Part shown: positions 17,851-26,230 of the stretch, piece after piece
Numbering within the stretch: the stretch's first letter is position 1
Layout: every line of letters begins with the position of its first letter
Source: Planctomycetota bacterium
GTDB lineage: Bacteria > Planctomycetota > UBA1135 > UBA2386
Direction: 5' to 3'
DNA: 64,000 bases
Assembly: GCA_028281765.1 (NCBI GenBank)
Contig: JANQJF010000097.1
Span: 1 to 64,000, forward strand
The notes under the pieces: model-generated
What the model was told of the DNA's origin: nothing
The model's database searches: none
What the model saw: the letters and a program-made list of their open reading frames with translations, nothing else
Translations under genes and position numbers: made by a program

Positions 17851-17877
17851 ACAGGGCGGCGCCAGGCGCCGCCCTGT
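17851..17877 (-). terminator. intrinsic terminator of the 17912-19549 gene
   Basis: A perfect 12-bp GC-rich stem (ACAGGGCGGCGC paired with its complement) with a 3-base loop lies 35 bases after the stop at 17912. On the minus strand it is followed by TTTCG, a short U-run, which is a good Rho-independent terminator. Confidence 0.65.
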
Positions 17878-17911
17878 CCCGTGGCGATCGAGATCGCCAG
17901 CGTCATGCCCC

Positions 17912-19549
17912 TTAGTTGGGGTTCAGCAGCAGATCGCCACCGTTCGACAGCGCCGCACCAAACGGGTTGGTGGTGACGCCGATGACCGCGCCTTGCGCGT
18001 AGATGTTGAGGCCCGCGAGGGACGGACCGGCGTTCGTCAGGTCGAGCGAACCGGCTTGCGTGCCGGGGCCCGCGGCGAGCGCGATGTTCGTGATCGGCGA
18101 ACCGGCCACGAGGAGCTCACAGCCCGTGAGGCCGAGGATGTCCAGCGGGAGCGTGCCAGGCGGCTGCTGACCCGAGAACAGGAGGATCGCCGCGGCGACG
18201 GCCGAGGCCGGCACGTTGGTGACTTCCATCGTGAAGATCTGGCCGAGGACCGGACGGCTCGTGCCTTGGGCCTGGAGGCCGAGGGCGAGGTCGTCGCTGC
18301 CGAGCATGATGCCGGCGCCCGTGTCGACCGAGATGTCGCTCTCGCCGTTGTCAGCCGAGGTGCCCGTCGAGAAACCGGCGATGCCACCCGGGTTGCCACT
18401 GGCGGTCATGCCAGCGCCGTACTTGACTTCGACGATCAGCGAGGCCGCGTCGAGCGTGACCTGCATGTCGGCGACGCCAGTGCCACCGAAGTTCGGGACG
18501 GCCGCCCACGTGATGTGGAACAGGTTGCCGTTACCCGCATCTTGCTCGGCGTGCAGCGCGCCACCGGCGTTCGGGCTCCAGTCCGCGAAGCACGGAGCAA
18601 CGCGCGAGAGACCGTTGAGGAACTCGGGAACGGACTCGGTGAAGTCCGAAGCGGCGCCGAGCTCGAAGTAGACACTACCGTTGGTGTCGATGTCGACCGA
18701 CGTGATGAAGCCTACCGGCGTCAGGAAGCCAGCGGCCCAAGGACCGGTCGTCGGCAGAACGGCATTGATGATCGCATCGTCACCCGCACCGAGCGGCGGG
18801 GAGGTCGGCGGGACGATCGGGTTGATCGGACCGACGACGTCATACGACGTGCCGTTGAAGATCATCGAGAAGCCGCCGCCCTGCATGTCGAGGTTGTCGC
18901 CAGCGCCGTCCCACTGCTCGTAGAAGCTGCCGCCTGCACCCGCGCCACAGCCAGCACCGTAGGTGCTGAACGAAGCGAAGTCGCTACCCGTCTGGAACAC
19001 GAGGCTGCAGTCGTCGAGGTAGACGTTGAAGAAGAACAGGTTGTCTTCTTCTTCGAAGCTGATGACCGCCTGCTGGCCCGCGAGGGAGAGCAGGGCGTTC
19101 GTGACGTCGAACGAACGGTTGGTGACAGGCTGGATCGCCGCGTCACCCGGGTTCGTCGAGAAGACTTCGCTGATGACCGTGCCGCCGGTGTCCTTGATCA
19201 GGATGCGCCACTCTTGGTTCGGGTCCGAGAAGACCGCGAAGTTGTTGATCTGGTCAGTCCAGCTCAGCGTCGCGAGGCCGAGGTTGGCCGGCACACTGAC
19301 GGTTTGCGAGAAGAAGCGCTGGCCGGGGCCACCACCGTTCGTGAGGGCATCGAAGCTGCCGGCGATCGGCGCCTGCGCGGCACCCGAGCCACCCGCGATG
19401 ACCGTGCCATCGTTGATGACTTGGTTCGCCGGTTCGGTCAGCGTCCAACCGGTGAAGTCACCGGTTTCGAAGTCGCCGTTGATGAGCTGCTCTTGGGCAG
19501 CGAGAGGCACGGCGAAGCACGCCGTGAGAGCAATAAACGCGAATCTCAT
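17912..19549 (-). CDS. secreted multidomain TYGxGC-module protein (paralogue A)
   Basis: A 545-residue exported protein with signal peptide RFAFIALTACFAVPLAAQ. Residues ~20-185 are a jelly-roll carbohydrate-binding-like domain (NGDFETGDFTGWT start, EEEDNLFFFNVYLDDCSL end) as in PEP-CTERM/choice-of-anchor proteins. TYGAGC lies at 196-201. A ~225-residue inserted domain follows, nidogen-like in places (FHITWAAVPNFGG, GIAGFSTG). The C-terminal module starting SRPVLG at ~431 carries ILGLTGCELLVAG and YAQGAVIGV. It is about 70 percent similar by eye to the 547-residue protein at 21526. The organisation TYGxGC, large insert, SRP(I/V)(I/L)G shows domain insertion into a module that occurs alone at 13114. 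It probably acts on the cell surface; function unknown. Confidence 0.8.
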   Translation of the reverse strand: MRFAFIALTACFAVPLAAQEQLINGDFETGDFTGWTLTEPANQVINDGTVIAGGSGAAQAPIAGSFDALTNGGGPGQRFFSQTVSVPANLGLATLSWTDQINNFAVFSDPNQEWRILIKDTGGTVISEVFSTNPGDAAIQPVTNRSFDVTNALLSLAGQQAVISFEEEDNLFFFNVYLDDCSLVFQTGSDFASFSTYGAGCGAGAGGSFYEQWDGAGDNLDMQGGGFSMIFNGTSYDVVGPINPIVPPTSPPLGAGDDAIINAVLPTTGPWAAGFLTPVGFITSVDIDTNGSVYFELGAASDFTESVPEFLNGLSRVAPCFADWSPNAGGALHAEQDAGNGNLFHITWAAVPNFGGTGVADMQVTLDAASLIVEVKYGAGMTASGNPGGIAGFSTGTSADNGESDISVDTGAGIMLGSDDLALGLQAQGTSRPVLGQIFTMEVTNVPASAVAAAILLFSGQQPPGTLPLDILGLTGCELLVAGSPITNIALAAGPGTQAGSLDLTNAGPSLAGLNIYAQGAVIGVTTNPFGAALSNGGDLLLNPN

Positions 19550-19631
19550 TCGAGAGAATCCCTACCTGGTGGAGGAATGGGGAGAGGGGGAAAGCGGACG
19601 CGGCGTGCGCAGCCCGCACGAGCTGGGGCGG

Positions 19632-19640
19632 AATATAGCA
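19632..19640 (-). promoter_or_regulatory. extended -10 promoter of paralogue A
   Basis: TGC followed by TATATT is an extended -10 element 82 bases upstream of the ATG at 19549, giving a leader of about 75 bases. The same arrangement (TGG followed by TATAAA) precedes the paralogue at 23169. Confidence 0.55.
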
Positions 19641-19768
19641 CGTTCTTGCGGCGCTTTCGTACTTGTCCGAACCTTCCTAAACCACGATGACCCGCCCATG
19701 TGCTGTCGACCGAAACCGCAGTACTCGGCAACGTCGATCCACCGAGTAGCATCGCCCGAACGCAGCTG

Positions 19769-21070
19769 ATGAGCCACGACGACACGACAGCCGGCAACTA
19801 CTTCGTCGCCAACTATCCTCCGTTCTCCTGTTGGAACCGGGAAGACGCCGTGCATGCGCGGCATCGACTCGACGAGCCCGCCGCGGACGCCACCGAACTC
19901 GGCCTCTACGTGCACATCCCGTTCTGCAGGAAGCGGTGCGACTTCTGCTACTTCCGCGTCTACACCGACAAGGACTCGCGCGCGATCCGTCGCTATGTCG
20001 ACGCTGTCATCGCCGAACTCGCGCAGTACGCCGATCGCGAGGTCGTGCGCGGGCGTCGCCCGACGTTCGTCTACTTCGGTGGCGGCACGCCGTCGTATCT
20101 TTCCGTCGACCAGCTGAAGCATCTGTTCGACGGGCTGCAGCGCTCGCTGCCATGGGACGACGCGCGCGAGATCACGTTCGAATGCGAACCCGGCACGCTC
20201 CAGGAGCCAAAGGTCCACGCGCTCCGCGAGATGGGCGTCACGCGACTCAGCATCGGCGTCGAAAACTTCGACCCGCACATCCTCGAGATCAACAACCGCG
20301 CGCACCGCGCGAAGGAGATCGACCGGGCGTACGGGTTCGCACGCGACGCCGGCTTCCCGCAGGTCAACATCGACCTGATCGCCGGCATGGTCGGCGAAAC
20401 CGACGAGAACTGGCGCGTCTGCATCGAGCGCACGATCGAGCTCGCTCCCGAGAGCGTGACGATCTACCAGATGGAGATCCCGTACAACACGACGGTCTAC
20501 CGCCGCATGAAGGACGGCGGCGAAAACGTCGCCCCGGTCGCGGACTGGCCGACGAAGCGGCGCTGGGTCGCCGAGGCGTTCGAGGCGTTCGAACGCGCGG
20601 GTTACCACGTCGGCAGCGCGTACACGGTCGCCAAGGGTGACCAGACGAAGTTTCGCTACCGCGATGGACTCTGGCACGGCGCGGACCTGCTCGGCATCGG
20701 CGTCGCGTCGTTCTCCCACGTCGGCGGCGTGCACTTCCAGAACGAGCACGACTTTCAGCCCTACATCGATCGGGTCGAATCCGGCGAGCTACCGATCCAT
20801 CGCGCACTCCGGATCGACGACGACGAACGCCTGATTCGCGAATTCGTCCTGCAGCTCAAGCTCGGCTCGATCGACGCGCGCTACTTCCAGGACAAGTTCG
20901 GCGTCGACATCCGCGAACGGTTCGGCGCGCAGCTCGAGCAACACGCAGCCGACGGCTTCCTCCGCATCGACGGGGACCACGTGCGCCTGTCCCGCGACGG
21001 GCTTCTGCAGGTCGATCGCCTCCTGCACGCATTCTTCCGCGACGAACACCGCGTCGCGCGCTACGCCTGA
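19769..21070 (+). CDS. radical SAM protein, HemN/HemW-like
   Basis: A 433-residue enzyme. The radical SAM cluster motif CRKRCDFCYF (CxxxCxxC) lies near residue 52, preceded by LGLYVHIPF as in coproporphyrinogen III oxidase-like proteins. FGGGTPSYL, the SAM-binding GGGT, follows. RLSIGVENFD and QVNIDLIAGMVGET correspond to the conserved HemN-family strands, and the C-terminal ~80 residues fit the HemN C-terminal helical domain. Family members are anaerobic coproporphyrinogen oxidases, haem chaperones (HemW) or radical SAM methylases/cyclopropanases. This one lacks clear evidence for a specific reaction, and its partner, a hot-dog thioesterase, hints at modification of an acyl-linked substrate. 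The ATG at 19769 is preferred to one at 19700. The stop overlaps the next start. Confidence 0.85.
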   Translation: MSHDDTTAGNYFVANYPPFSCWNREDAVHARHRLDEPAADATELGLYVHIPFCRKRCDFCYFRVYTDKDSRAIRRYVDAVIAELAQYADREVVRGRRPTFVYFGGGTPSYLSVDQLKHLFDGLQRSLPWDDAREITFECEPGTLQEPKVHALREMGVTRLSIGVENFDPHILEINNRAHRAKEIDRAYGFARDAGFPQVNIDLIAGMVGETDENWRVCIERTIELAPESVTIYQMEIPYNTTVYRRMKDGGENVAPVADWPTKRRWVAEAFEAFERAGYHVGSAYTVAKGDQTKFRYRDGLWHGADLLGIGVASFSHVGGVHFQNEHDFQPYIDRVESGELPIHRALRIDDDERLIREFVLQLKLGSIDARYFQDKFGVDIRERFGAQLEQHAADGFLRIDGDHVRLSRDGLLQVDRLLHAFFRDEHRVARYA

Positions 21071-21522
21071 TGCCGGCGCACGACTTCAAGACGACCCGTC
21101 GCGTCGAGTTCGTCGACACGGACATGGCAGGCATCCTGCACTTCTCGAACTACTTCCGGTACATGGAGGCGGCCGAGCACGCGTTCTTCCGGTCGCTCGG
21201 TTTCCGCGTCCACAATGGCGACGGCGACGGCGCCTGGGGCTGGGCCCGCCGCAACGCGTCGTGCACGTTCGACGCGCCGCTGCATTACGAGGACGAAGTC
21301 GAACTCTGGGTCATCGTGCGCGAGAAACGCCGCAAGTCGATCCGCTACGAGATCGTGTTCTCGAGGGACGGCGCGTGCGTCGCCCGGGGAGAGCTGACCG
21401 CGGTCTGCGTCGCGCTCCCCGAGGACGGGCGACCGATCGAAGCCGTGCCGATGCCATCGGACGTGGACGCGGCGATCGAAGTCGCGCCGGCGGGGCTGGG
21501 AAGCCCCGCCGGGCTCAACTGA
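21070..21522 (+). CDS. acyl-CoA thioesterase, 4HBT hot-dog fold
   Basis: A 150-residue protein of the YbgC/FadM-type 4-hydroxybenzoyl-CoA thioesterase family (PF03061/PF13279). The N-terminal motif VEFVDTDMAGILHFSNYFRYME contains the catalytic Asp of the DxDxxGxxHxxxY signature, and the usual length is 130-150. It hydrolyses acyl-CoA or acyl-carrier thioesters in the cytoplasm. The start ATG overlaps the TGA of the radical SAM gene by one base (TGATG), so the pair is translationally coupled and probably acts in one pathway. The last codons form part of a strong hairpin shared with the convergent neighbour. Confidence 0.88.
   Translation: MPAHDFKTTRRVEFVDTDMAGILHFSNYFRYMEAAEHAFFRSLGFRVHNGDGDGAWGWARRNASCTFDAPLHYEDEVELWVIVREKRRKSIRYEIVFSRDGACVARGELTAVCVALPEDGRPIEAVPMPSDVDAAIEVAPAGLGSPAGLN
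21487..21512. terminator. strong hairpin at the end of the thioesterase gene
   Basis: A perfect 11-bp GC stem (CCGGCGGGGCT and its complement) with loop GGGA is encoded inside the last codons of the thioesterase. It is followed by a second hairpin formed by the two convergent gene ends. No U-tract is present, so termination is plausible but unproven. Confidence 0.35.
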
Positions 21523-21534
21523 CGATCAGTTGAG
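21514..21534. terminator. palindrome formed by two convergent stop regions
   Basis: CTCAACTGA, CGA, TCAGTTGAG is a perfect 9-bp inverted repeat. Both convergent genes end Leu-Asn-stop with identical codons three bases apart, so one hairpin contains both stop codons. Confidence 0.35.
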
Positions 21535-23169
21535 GTCGAGCAGGATTTCACCACCGTTCGACAGCGCAGCGCCGAACGGGTTCGTGGTCACACCGATGAC
21601 CGCACCCTGAGCGAAGATGCTGAGGCCGGCGAGACCCGGCGTCGCCGCCGAGAGGTCCAGGCCAGCGGCCTGCGTGCCGGGAGCAGCGGCGAGCGGGAGG
21701 GTCGTGATCGGCGAACCGGCCACGAGCAGCTCACAACCGGTGAGGCCGAGGATGTCCAGCGGCAAGGTGCCCGCCGGCTGCTGACCGTCGAAGATCAGGA
21801 TCGCCGCGGCGACGACGGACGACGGGATGTTCGACACTTCCATCGCGAAGCCCGAGCCACCGATGATCGGACGGCTACCGCCGACGTTGCTGAGGCCGAG
21901 CGCCTGGTCGTCGCTACCGAGGATGATGCCGGAGCCGGTGTCGACGGAGATGTCGCTTTCACCGTTGTCCGCCGACGTGCCCGTCGAGAAGCCGCAGATG
22001 CCACCCGGGTTGCCGCTGGCGGTCATGTTGGCCGTGTACTTGACCTCGACCGTGGACGACGAGGCGTCGAGCGTGACCTGCATGTCGGCGACGCCGGTGC
22101 CACCGAAGTTCGGGACCAAGGCCCACGTGATGTGGAACAGGTCAGCGTTGCCCGCATCCTGCTCCGCGTGGAGGGTACCACCAGCGTTGGGGCTCCAGTC
22201 GGCGAACATCGGCGCAACGCGAGACGGACCGCCGAGGAACTCGGGAACGCTCTCCGTGAAGTCGGACGCCGCACCCGTCTCGAAGTAGACGCTACCGTTC
22301 GTGTCGATTTCGACACCCGTGATCAGGCCGGTCGGCGTCTGGAAGCCACCGGCCCAGTTGCCGGTCGTCGGCAGAGTCACCGGGATGATCGCATCGTCGC
22401 CCGCCGGCAGGGCCGGCGAAGCCGGAGCGACGAACGCGTTGGTCGCGCCCACGACGTCGTAGGACACGCCGTTGAACAGCATCGTGAAGCCGCCACCCTG
22501 CAGGTCGAGGTCGTCACCGGCGCCGTCGAACTGCTCGTAGAAGCTACCGCCCGGGCCCGCACCACAGCCGGTGCCGTAGGTGTTGAACGCGGCGAAGCCA
22601 CCGCCGGTCTGGAATGTCAGGCTGCAGTCGTCGAGGTAGAGGTTGAAGAAGAACAGGCTGTCCTCTTCTTCGAAGCTGATGACCGCCTGCTGGCCAGCGA
22701 GGGTGTTCAGCGCCGCGGTGACGTCGAACGCACGGTTCGTCGCGGGCTGGGTCAGCGGGTCGCCGGGGTTCGTCGAGAAGACTTCGCTGACCAACGTGCC
22801 GCCGGTGTCGCGGATCACGACGCGGAACTCCTGGCCCGGGTCCGCGAACTGAGCGGCGAGGTTGAAGATCTGGTCAGTCCAGCTCAACTGCGCGAGGCCG
22901 AGGTTCGTCGGGACGTTGACAGTTTGCTGCAGGGTGCGCAGGCCAGGCCCGAAGCCGTTGGTCAGCGCGTCGAAGGCGCCGCCGAGGGGCGCTTGCGCCG
23001 CACCCGTGCCGCCAGCGACGACCGAGCCGTCGTTGATGACCGTGTCTGCGGGGCTGTTCAGGGTCCAACCGGTGAAGTCACCGGTCTCGAAGTCTCCGTT
23101 GACGAGTTGCTCCTGGGCCGCGAGCGGTGCGACGAAGCATGCTGCGAGGGCGAATTGTGCAAGTCTCAT
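21526..23169 (-). CDS. secreted multidomain TYGxGC-module protein (paralogue B)
   Basis: A 547-residue exported protein with the same architecture as the one at 17912. It has signal peptide RLAQFALAACFVAPLAAQ, a jelly-roll domain opening NGDFETGDFTGWT, the motif NTYGTGC, a ~225-residue nidogen-like insert, and a C-terminal module opening VGGSRPIIG and ending LSNGGEILLDLN. The two proteins align end to end with few gaps, so they arose by duplication. They now flank a two-gene radical SAM/thioesterase unit on the opposite strand. The C-terminal module here is closer to the stand-alone protein at 13114 (shared VGGSRPIIG) than to paralogue A. A surface-exposed structural or binding role is inferred. 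Confidence 0.8.
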   Translation of the reverse strand: MRLAQFALAACFVAPLAAQEQLVNGDFETGDFTGWTLNSPADTVINDGSVVAGGTGAAQAPLGGAFDALTNGFGPGLRTLQQTVNVPTNLGLAQLSWTDQIFNLAAQFADPGQEFRVVIRDTGGTLVSEVFSTNPGDPLTQPATNRAFDVTAALNTLAGQQAVISFEEEDSLFFFNLYLDDCSLTFQTGGGFAAFNTYGTGCGAGPGGSFYEQFDGAGDDLDLQGGGFTMLFNGVSYDVVGATNAFVAPASPALPAGDDAIIPVTLPTTGNWAGGFQTPTGLITGVEIDTNGSVYFETGAASDFTESVPEFLGGPSRVAPMFADWSPNAGGTLHAEQDAGNADLFHITWALVPNFGGTGVADMQVTLDASSSTVEVKYTANMTASGNPGGICGFSTGTSADNGESDISVDTGSGIILGSDDQALGLSNVGGSRPIIGGSGFAMEVSNIPSSVVAAAILIFDGQQPAGTLPLDILGLTGCELLVAGSPITTLPLAAAPGTQAAGLDLSAATPGLAGLSIFAQGAVIGVTTNPFGAALSNGGEILLDLN

Positions 23170-23231
23170 GGTGGTAGAGTCTCTTGGGTCTGAGGTTCGG
23201 ACGGCACGCCGCCGCCCGTTGGGGCGTGGCG

Positions 23232-23240
23232 TTTATACCA
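23232..23240 (-). promoter_or_regulatory. extended -10 promoter of paralogue B
   Basis: TGG followed by TATAAA, an extended -10, lies 63 bases before the ATG at 23169 and predicts a leader of ~55 bases. It mirrors the element upstream of paralogue A. Confidence 0.55.
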
Positions 23241-23350
23241 CGCCGTGCGATTCACCTGACCGCACGAAGGGATTCCCTTCGCCGCCTTCGATCCACCGAA
23301 ACCCGCGGCGCAGTCGTCGTGCAATGCGCAGGTGCGCATACGGCTGGCAA

Positions 23351-24310
23351 CTAGCCCATGAGCTGGATCACGGCGAACCCGGCCGCGATCGCGACGACGA
23401 TCCCCGCGAGGACGATCAAGATCTTCTGCGCGCCGCCGGTCTGTCCGATGTCGTCCGCGAATGCGCCCCCACCGCCACGCTTCTGGAACTGCAGCACGCC
23501 GTGGTCGTTGCGCTTCGCGCTCGTGTCGGCGGGGTCGGACTTCTTCGCGGCCGGCTGCGGTGCCGGGGCGGGCTTCGACGACGCCGCCGGCTTGGGAGCC
23601 GGCGCGGGTTTCGGAGCCGCGGGCTTGCGCGGGGCCGAGCGCGACGCGGGTTTGGGCTGTGGCTTCGGCTGCGACCGGGGTTGGGGCTTCGGACGATCGA
23701 TGCTCGGAATCGGATCCGGCGTGAACGTCGACTTCGGCGGCGGCGTGTGGACCTGTGGAGGCGCGACGGGCGCATCGTCGACGAAGTCGTCGTCGAGCAG
23801 ATCGCCCGCGAGCAAGTCGTCCCCGCCCAGCAGATCCGATCCCGCCGCGGGCTCGGTCGTCTCCGAAAGAGGCTCGGCCGGCTTGCGGGATCCCAGATCG
23901 AACTCGTCCACGAACGACGGACCAGCCGGCGGCGGAGCCTTCGGTGGCGGAGCTTTCGGTGGCGGGGGCGCGGGTTCCGGCTCGGGCTCGGGTTCCGGCT
24001 CCGGCGCGACTTCGAACTCCGGCGTCGCGAGCACACCCTCGCAGAACGTCAGCTCGGTCATGCCGATGCCGATGATGTCACCCGGGCGGACGAGTCGACG
24101 CTTGACCGGCCTACCGTTCAGCGTCGTGCCGTTGCTGCTGCCGAGGTCTTCGATCTCGACGACACCCTGGTCGACGATCACGCGAGCGTGGCGCCGCGAC
24201 ACCTTGGGATCGTCGAGCGTGACGTCGCACTTCGCGACGCGGCCGATGACCATCCCGTCCTGCAGCTCGATCTGACGACCGTCCGAAATGTCGAAGTATC
24301 CGACTGTCAC
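23351..24310 (-). CDS. FHA-domain protein with Pro-rich linker and C-terminal membrane anchor
   Basis: A 319-residue protein. Residues ~15-75 are a forkhead-associated domain with the phosphothreonine-binding landmarks GMVIGR, SRRHARV and DLGSSNGTTLNG. A long low-complexity region follows, first Pro/Glu-rich and later Pro/Lys/Ala-rich. The C-terminus is one transmembrane helix (ILIVLAGIVVAIAAGFAVI), so the FHA domain is displayed in the cytoplasm from a tail anchor. The GTG at 24310 is chosen because a GATACT hexamer lies 7 bases upstream and FHA proteins normally begin with this strand. An in-frame ATG at 24358 would leave only 7 bases to the divergent ABC gene. It probably reads out Ser/Thr kinase activity. 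Confidence 0.8.
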   Translation of the reverse strand: MTVGYFDISDGRQIELQDGMVIGRVAKCDVTLDDPKVSRRHARVIVDQGVVEIEDLGSSNGTTLNGRPVKRRLVRPGDIIGIGMTELTFCEGVLATPEFEVAPEPEPEPEPEPAPPPPKAPPPKAPPPAGPSFVDEFDLGSRKPAEPLSETTEPAAGSDLLGGDDLLAGDLLDDDFVDDAPVAPPQVHTPPPKSTFTPDPIPSIDRPKPQPRSQPKPQPKPASRSAPRKPAAPKPAPAPKPAASSKPAPAPQPAAKKSDPADTSAKRNDHGVLQFQKRGGGGAFADDIGQTGGAQKILIVLAGIVVAIAAGFAVIQLMG

Positions 24311-24317
24311 CCGGACC

Positions 24318-24323
24318 AGTATC
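24318..24323 (-). promoter_or_regulatory. -10-like GATACT, leaderless start
   Basis: GATACT ends 7 bases before the GTG at 24310. It is a relaxed match (4 of 6) with the same spacing as the TANNNT starts elsewhere in the window. Confidence 0.35.
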
Positions 24324-24352
24324 TCTGCGTGAGGAATCGAGGCAACCCGAGA

Positions 24353-24358
24353 TAACAT
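24353..24358 (+). promoter_or_regulatory. -10-like TAACAT, leaderless start
   Basis: TAACAT ends 7 bases before the GTG at 24366 of the ABC transporter operon. The divergent FHA gene uses a similar element on the other strand. Confidence 0.4.
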
Positions 24359-24365
24359 CGAGTTC

Positions 24366-25208
24366 GTGGACGAAGTCGTCATCTCCGTCAGCGGCCTGTG
24401 CGTGCGGTTCGCGGGCCGTGGCTCGATCGAACCGGTCACTGCGCTCGACGGCGTCGATCTCGAGCTCCGCCGCGGCGAGATCACCGGCCTGCTCGGGCCG
24501 AACGGATCGGGCAAGACGACGCTGCTCCGCGTGCTGTCTGGCGACCTCGCCGCGACCTCCGGCAGCGTGAGCGTGCTCGGCACCCACCCAGGAGATCCGC
24601 GGACCGTGTCGCGGCTCGGCGTGCAGCCGGACGCCAAGCTCCCGTTCCCCCACCTCGGCGCGGCGGAGCTGCTCGAATACCTCGGCACGCTGACCGGGAT
24701 GCCGCGCCTGGCGGCGCGCGCGAAGGCCGCGGCGCTTATCGAGCGGCTCGCGCTGCTCGGCGCGGGGCGCCGCCCGGTGCGGACGTTCAGCACCGGCATG
24801 GCCCGACGCCTCGGGATCGCCGCGGCGATGCTGACGGACCCCGAAGTGCTGCTGCTCGACGAGCCGACGGCCGGCCTCGACCCGAACGGCTCGCTGCTCG
24901 TCTGCGAGATGTTGCAGGAACTCGCGGGCCGCGGGCGCGCCGTCCTCGTCGCGTCGCACCACCTCCAAGAGGTCGAGCAGATCTCGGACCGGATCTACCT
25001 GCTACACCGCGGCAAGGTCGCGACCGAAGGCGCGCTCGACGACGTGCTCGGCACGGACCAGTTCGAACTCCTCGTGAGCGGTCTCGACGAGGCGAGGCGC
25101 GAACGCATCGCGCAAGCCGTCGTCGAATCCGGTGGTAAACCGGAAGCCTGGCGCCGCGCGCGCCGTCACCTGTTCGCCCTGTTCCGCGAGCTGGACGGCA
25201 ACCCGTGA
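24366..25208 (+). CDS. ABC transporter ATP-binding protein
   Basis: A 280-residue cytoplasmic ATPase of the ABC-2/CcmA/NatA type. The Walker A motif is GPNGSGKTT (~residue 42-50), the signature motif is FSTGMARRLG, Walker B plus D-loop is VLLLDEPTAGLDP, and the switch His is in SHHLQEV. It would power export or membrane remodelling through the membrane protein encoded next. The GTG start is preceded by TAACAT at 7 bases. The stop overlaps the next GTG by 4 bases, making this the first gene of a coupled three-gene operon. The transported substrate is unknown. Confidence 0.9.
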   Translation: MDEVVISVSGLCVRFAGRGSIEPVTALDGVDLELRRGEITGLLGPNGSGKTTLLRVLSGDLAATSGSVSVLGTHPGDPRTVSRLGVQPDAKLPFPHLGAAELLEYLGTLTGMPRLAARAKAAALIERLALLGAGRRPVRTFSTGMARRLGIAAAMLTDPEVLLLDEPTAGLDPNGSLLVCEMLQELAGRGRAVLVASHHLQEVEQISDRIYLLHRGKVATEGALDDVLGTDQFELLVSGLDEARRERIAQAVVESGGKPEAWRRARRHLFALFRELDGNP

Positions 25209-26230
25209 ACGTCGTTCGAGCATGCGCGCTGCGGACGCTGCGCCGACTCGTGCTGCCGAGCGTGTTCGCGATCGGATTCGCGTGGCTCGCGACGCGCGCC
25301 GACGCCGTCAGGACCACGACCGGCGACGCTGACTTCGCCGCGTTGGTGTGGCTGCACGTGCCCGCGCTGTGGCTGACCGGCGCGGCGCTCTTGATCGCGA
25401 TCGACGAGTGGCCACTGTTCCACCGCGGCCGCGAAGACGCCGCCTGGATCGCGCGCATCGCCCCCGGTCCCTGGCACGGTTGCGCTGCCGCGATGGCGGG
25501 CGCCTTGCTCGGGCTGGCGACCGGGCTCGGCATCGTCGCGGCCGTGTTCGCGGCGCTGCTCACGGCGTCGGAAGGTGCACACGTGCGCGCGCGCGTGCCG
25601 TTGCCCGCGATCGGCGAACCGACTCTCGTACCGAACGCGGGCACGATCCGCTTCGACGCACGCGACGCCGGGTCGATCGCCCAGCTCGACGTGCGCGCGA
25701 CGCCGATCCGACGCGTCGGGGATCCGATTCTCCCCGTCGGGCTCGAGGTCTTCGCCGACGGCGCACGCCTGCACGACGCACCGTTCGAGGTCGCGGCCTC
25801 GAGCCATCGCGTGCGACTGCGCTTCGAGGCGCGCGACGTGGAGCAGATCGAAGTGCGACGCAGCCCGGGCTACGCACCGGTGCTGCTGTCCTTCCCGCCG
25901 AACGCGATCGAGGCGGGCAGCGCCACCGAACGCAGCGCGATCGGCAACGCGATCCTCGCGGCGCTCTCGTACTTGCTGCCCGCGACACTGGCGCTCGCGA
26001 CGCTATGCGTTCTCCGGCGCGTCGTGCGGGGACCGGTCGCCGTCGTGCTCTTGCTCGGTGTGCCGATCATCGCGACGGTGCTCGAACTCACGCCGAACGG
26101 CGCCGCGATCGATGCGTGCGCGCGCGGCCGCTGGCTGCCGTCGGAACCGCTGCTCACGTCGTCCCTCGTGTTCGCCATCTGGTTCACACTCGCGATGGTC
26201 GCCAGCGCCTTCGTCGGGAGGCGTCGATGA
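25205..26230 (+). CDS. membrane protein, probable ABC transporter permease
   Basis: A 341-residue protein starting at GTG within a GTGA overlap with the ATPase gene. It has hydrophobic segments near residues 10-28, 48-65, 95-118, 240-262, 272-290 and 310-335, with a ~110-residue beta-rich extracytoplasmic loop between the third and fourth (HVRARVPLPAIGEP to SPGYAPVLLSF). That topology and position fit an ABC-2-type permease, but no family signature is clear. The next gene starts in an ATGA overlap. A permease working with the preceding ATPase is inferred from context. Confidence 0.75.
   Translation: MNVVRACALRTLRRLVLPSVFAIGFAWLATRADAVRTTTGDADFAALVWLHVPALWLTGAALLIAIDEWPLFHRGREDAAWIARIAPGPWHGCAAAMAGALLGLATGLGIVAAVFAALLTASEGAHVRARVPLPAIGEPTLVPNAGTIRFDARDAGSIAQLDVRATPIRRVGDPILPVGLEVFADGARLHDAPFEVAASSHRVRLRFEARDVEQIEVRRSPGYAPVLLSFPPNAIEAGSATERSAIGNAILAALSYLLPATLALATLCVLRRVVRGPVAVVLLLGVPIIATVLELTPNGAAIDACARGRWLPSEPLLTSSLVFAIWFTLAMVASAFVGRRR

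Noticed and set aside
15154..17976. Very long plus-strand open frame (about 940 codons) opposite two propeller genes and the flavoprotein gene
   Set aside because: Arg/Asp/Val-rich antisense composition typical of the reverse strand of GC-rich genes, and no domain signature; the minus-strand genes have clear signal peptides and motifs.
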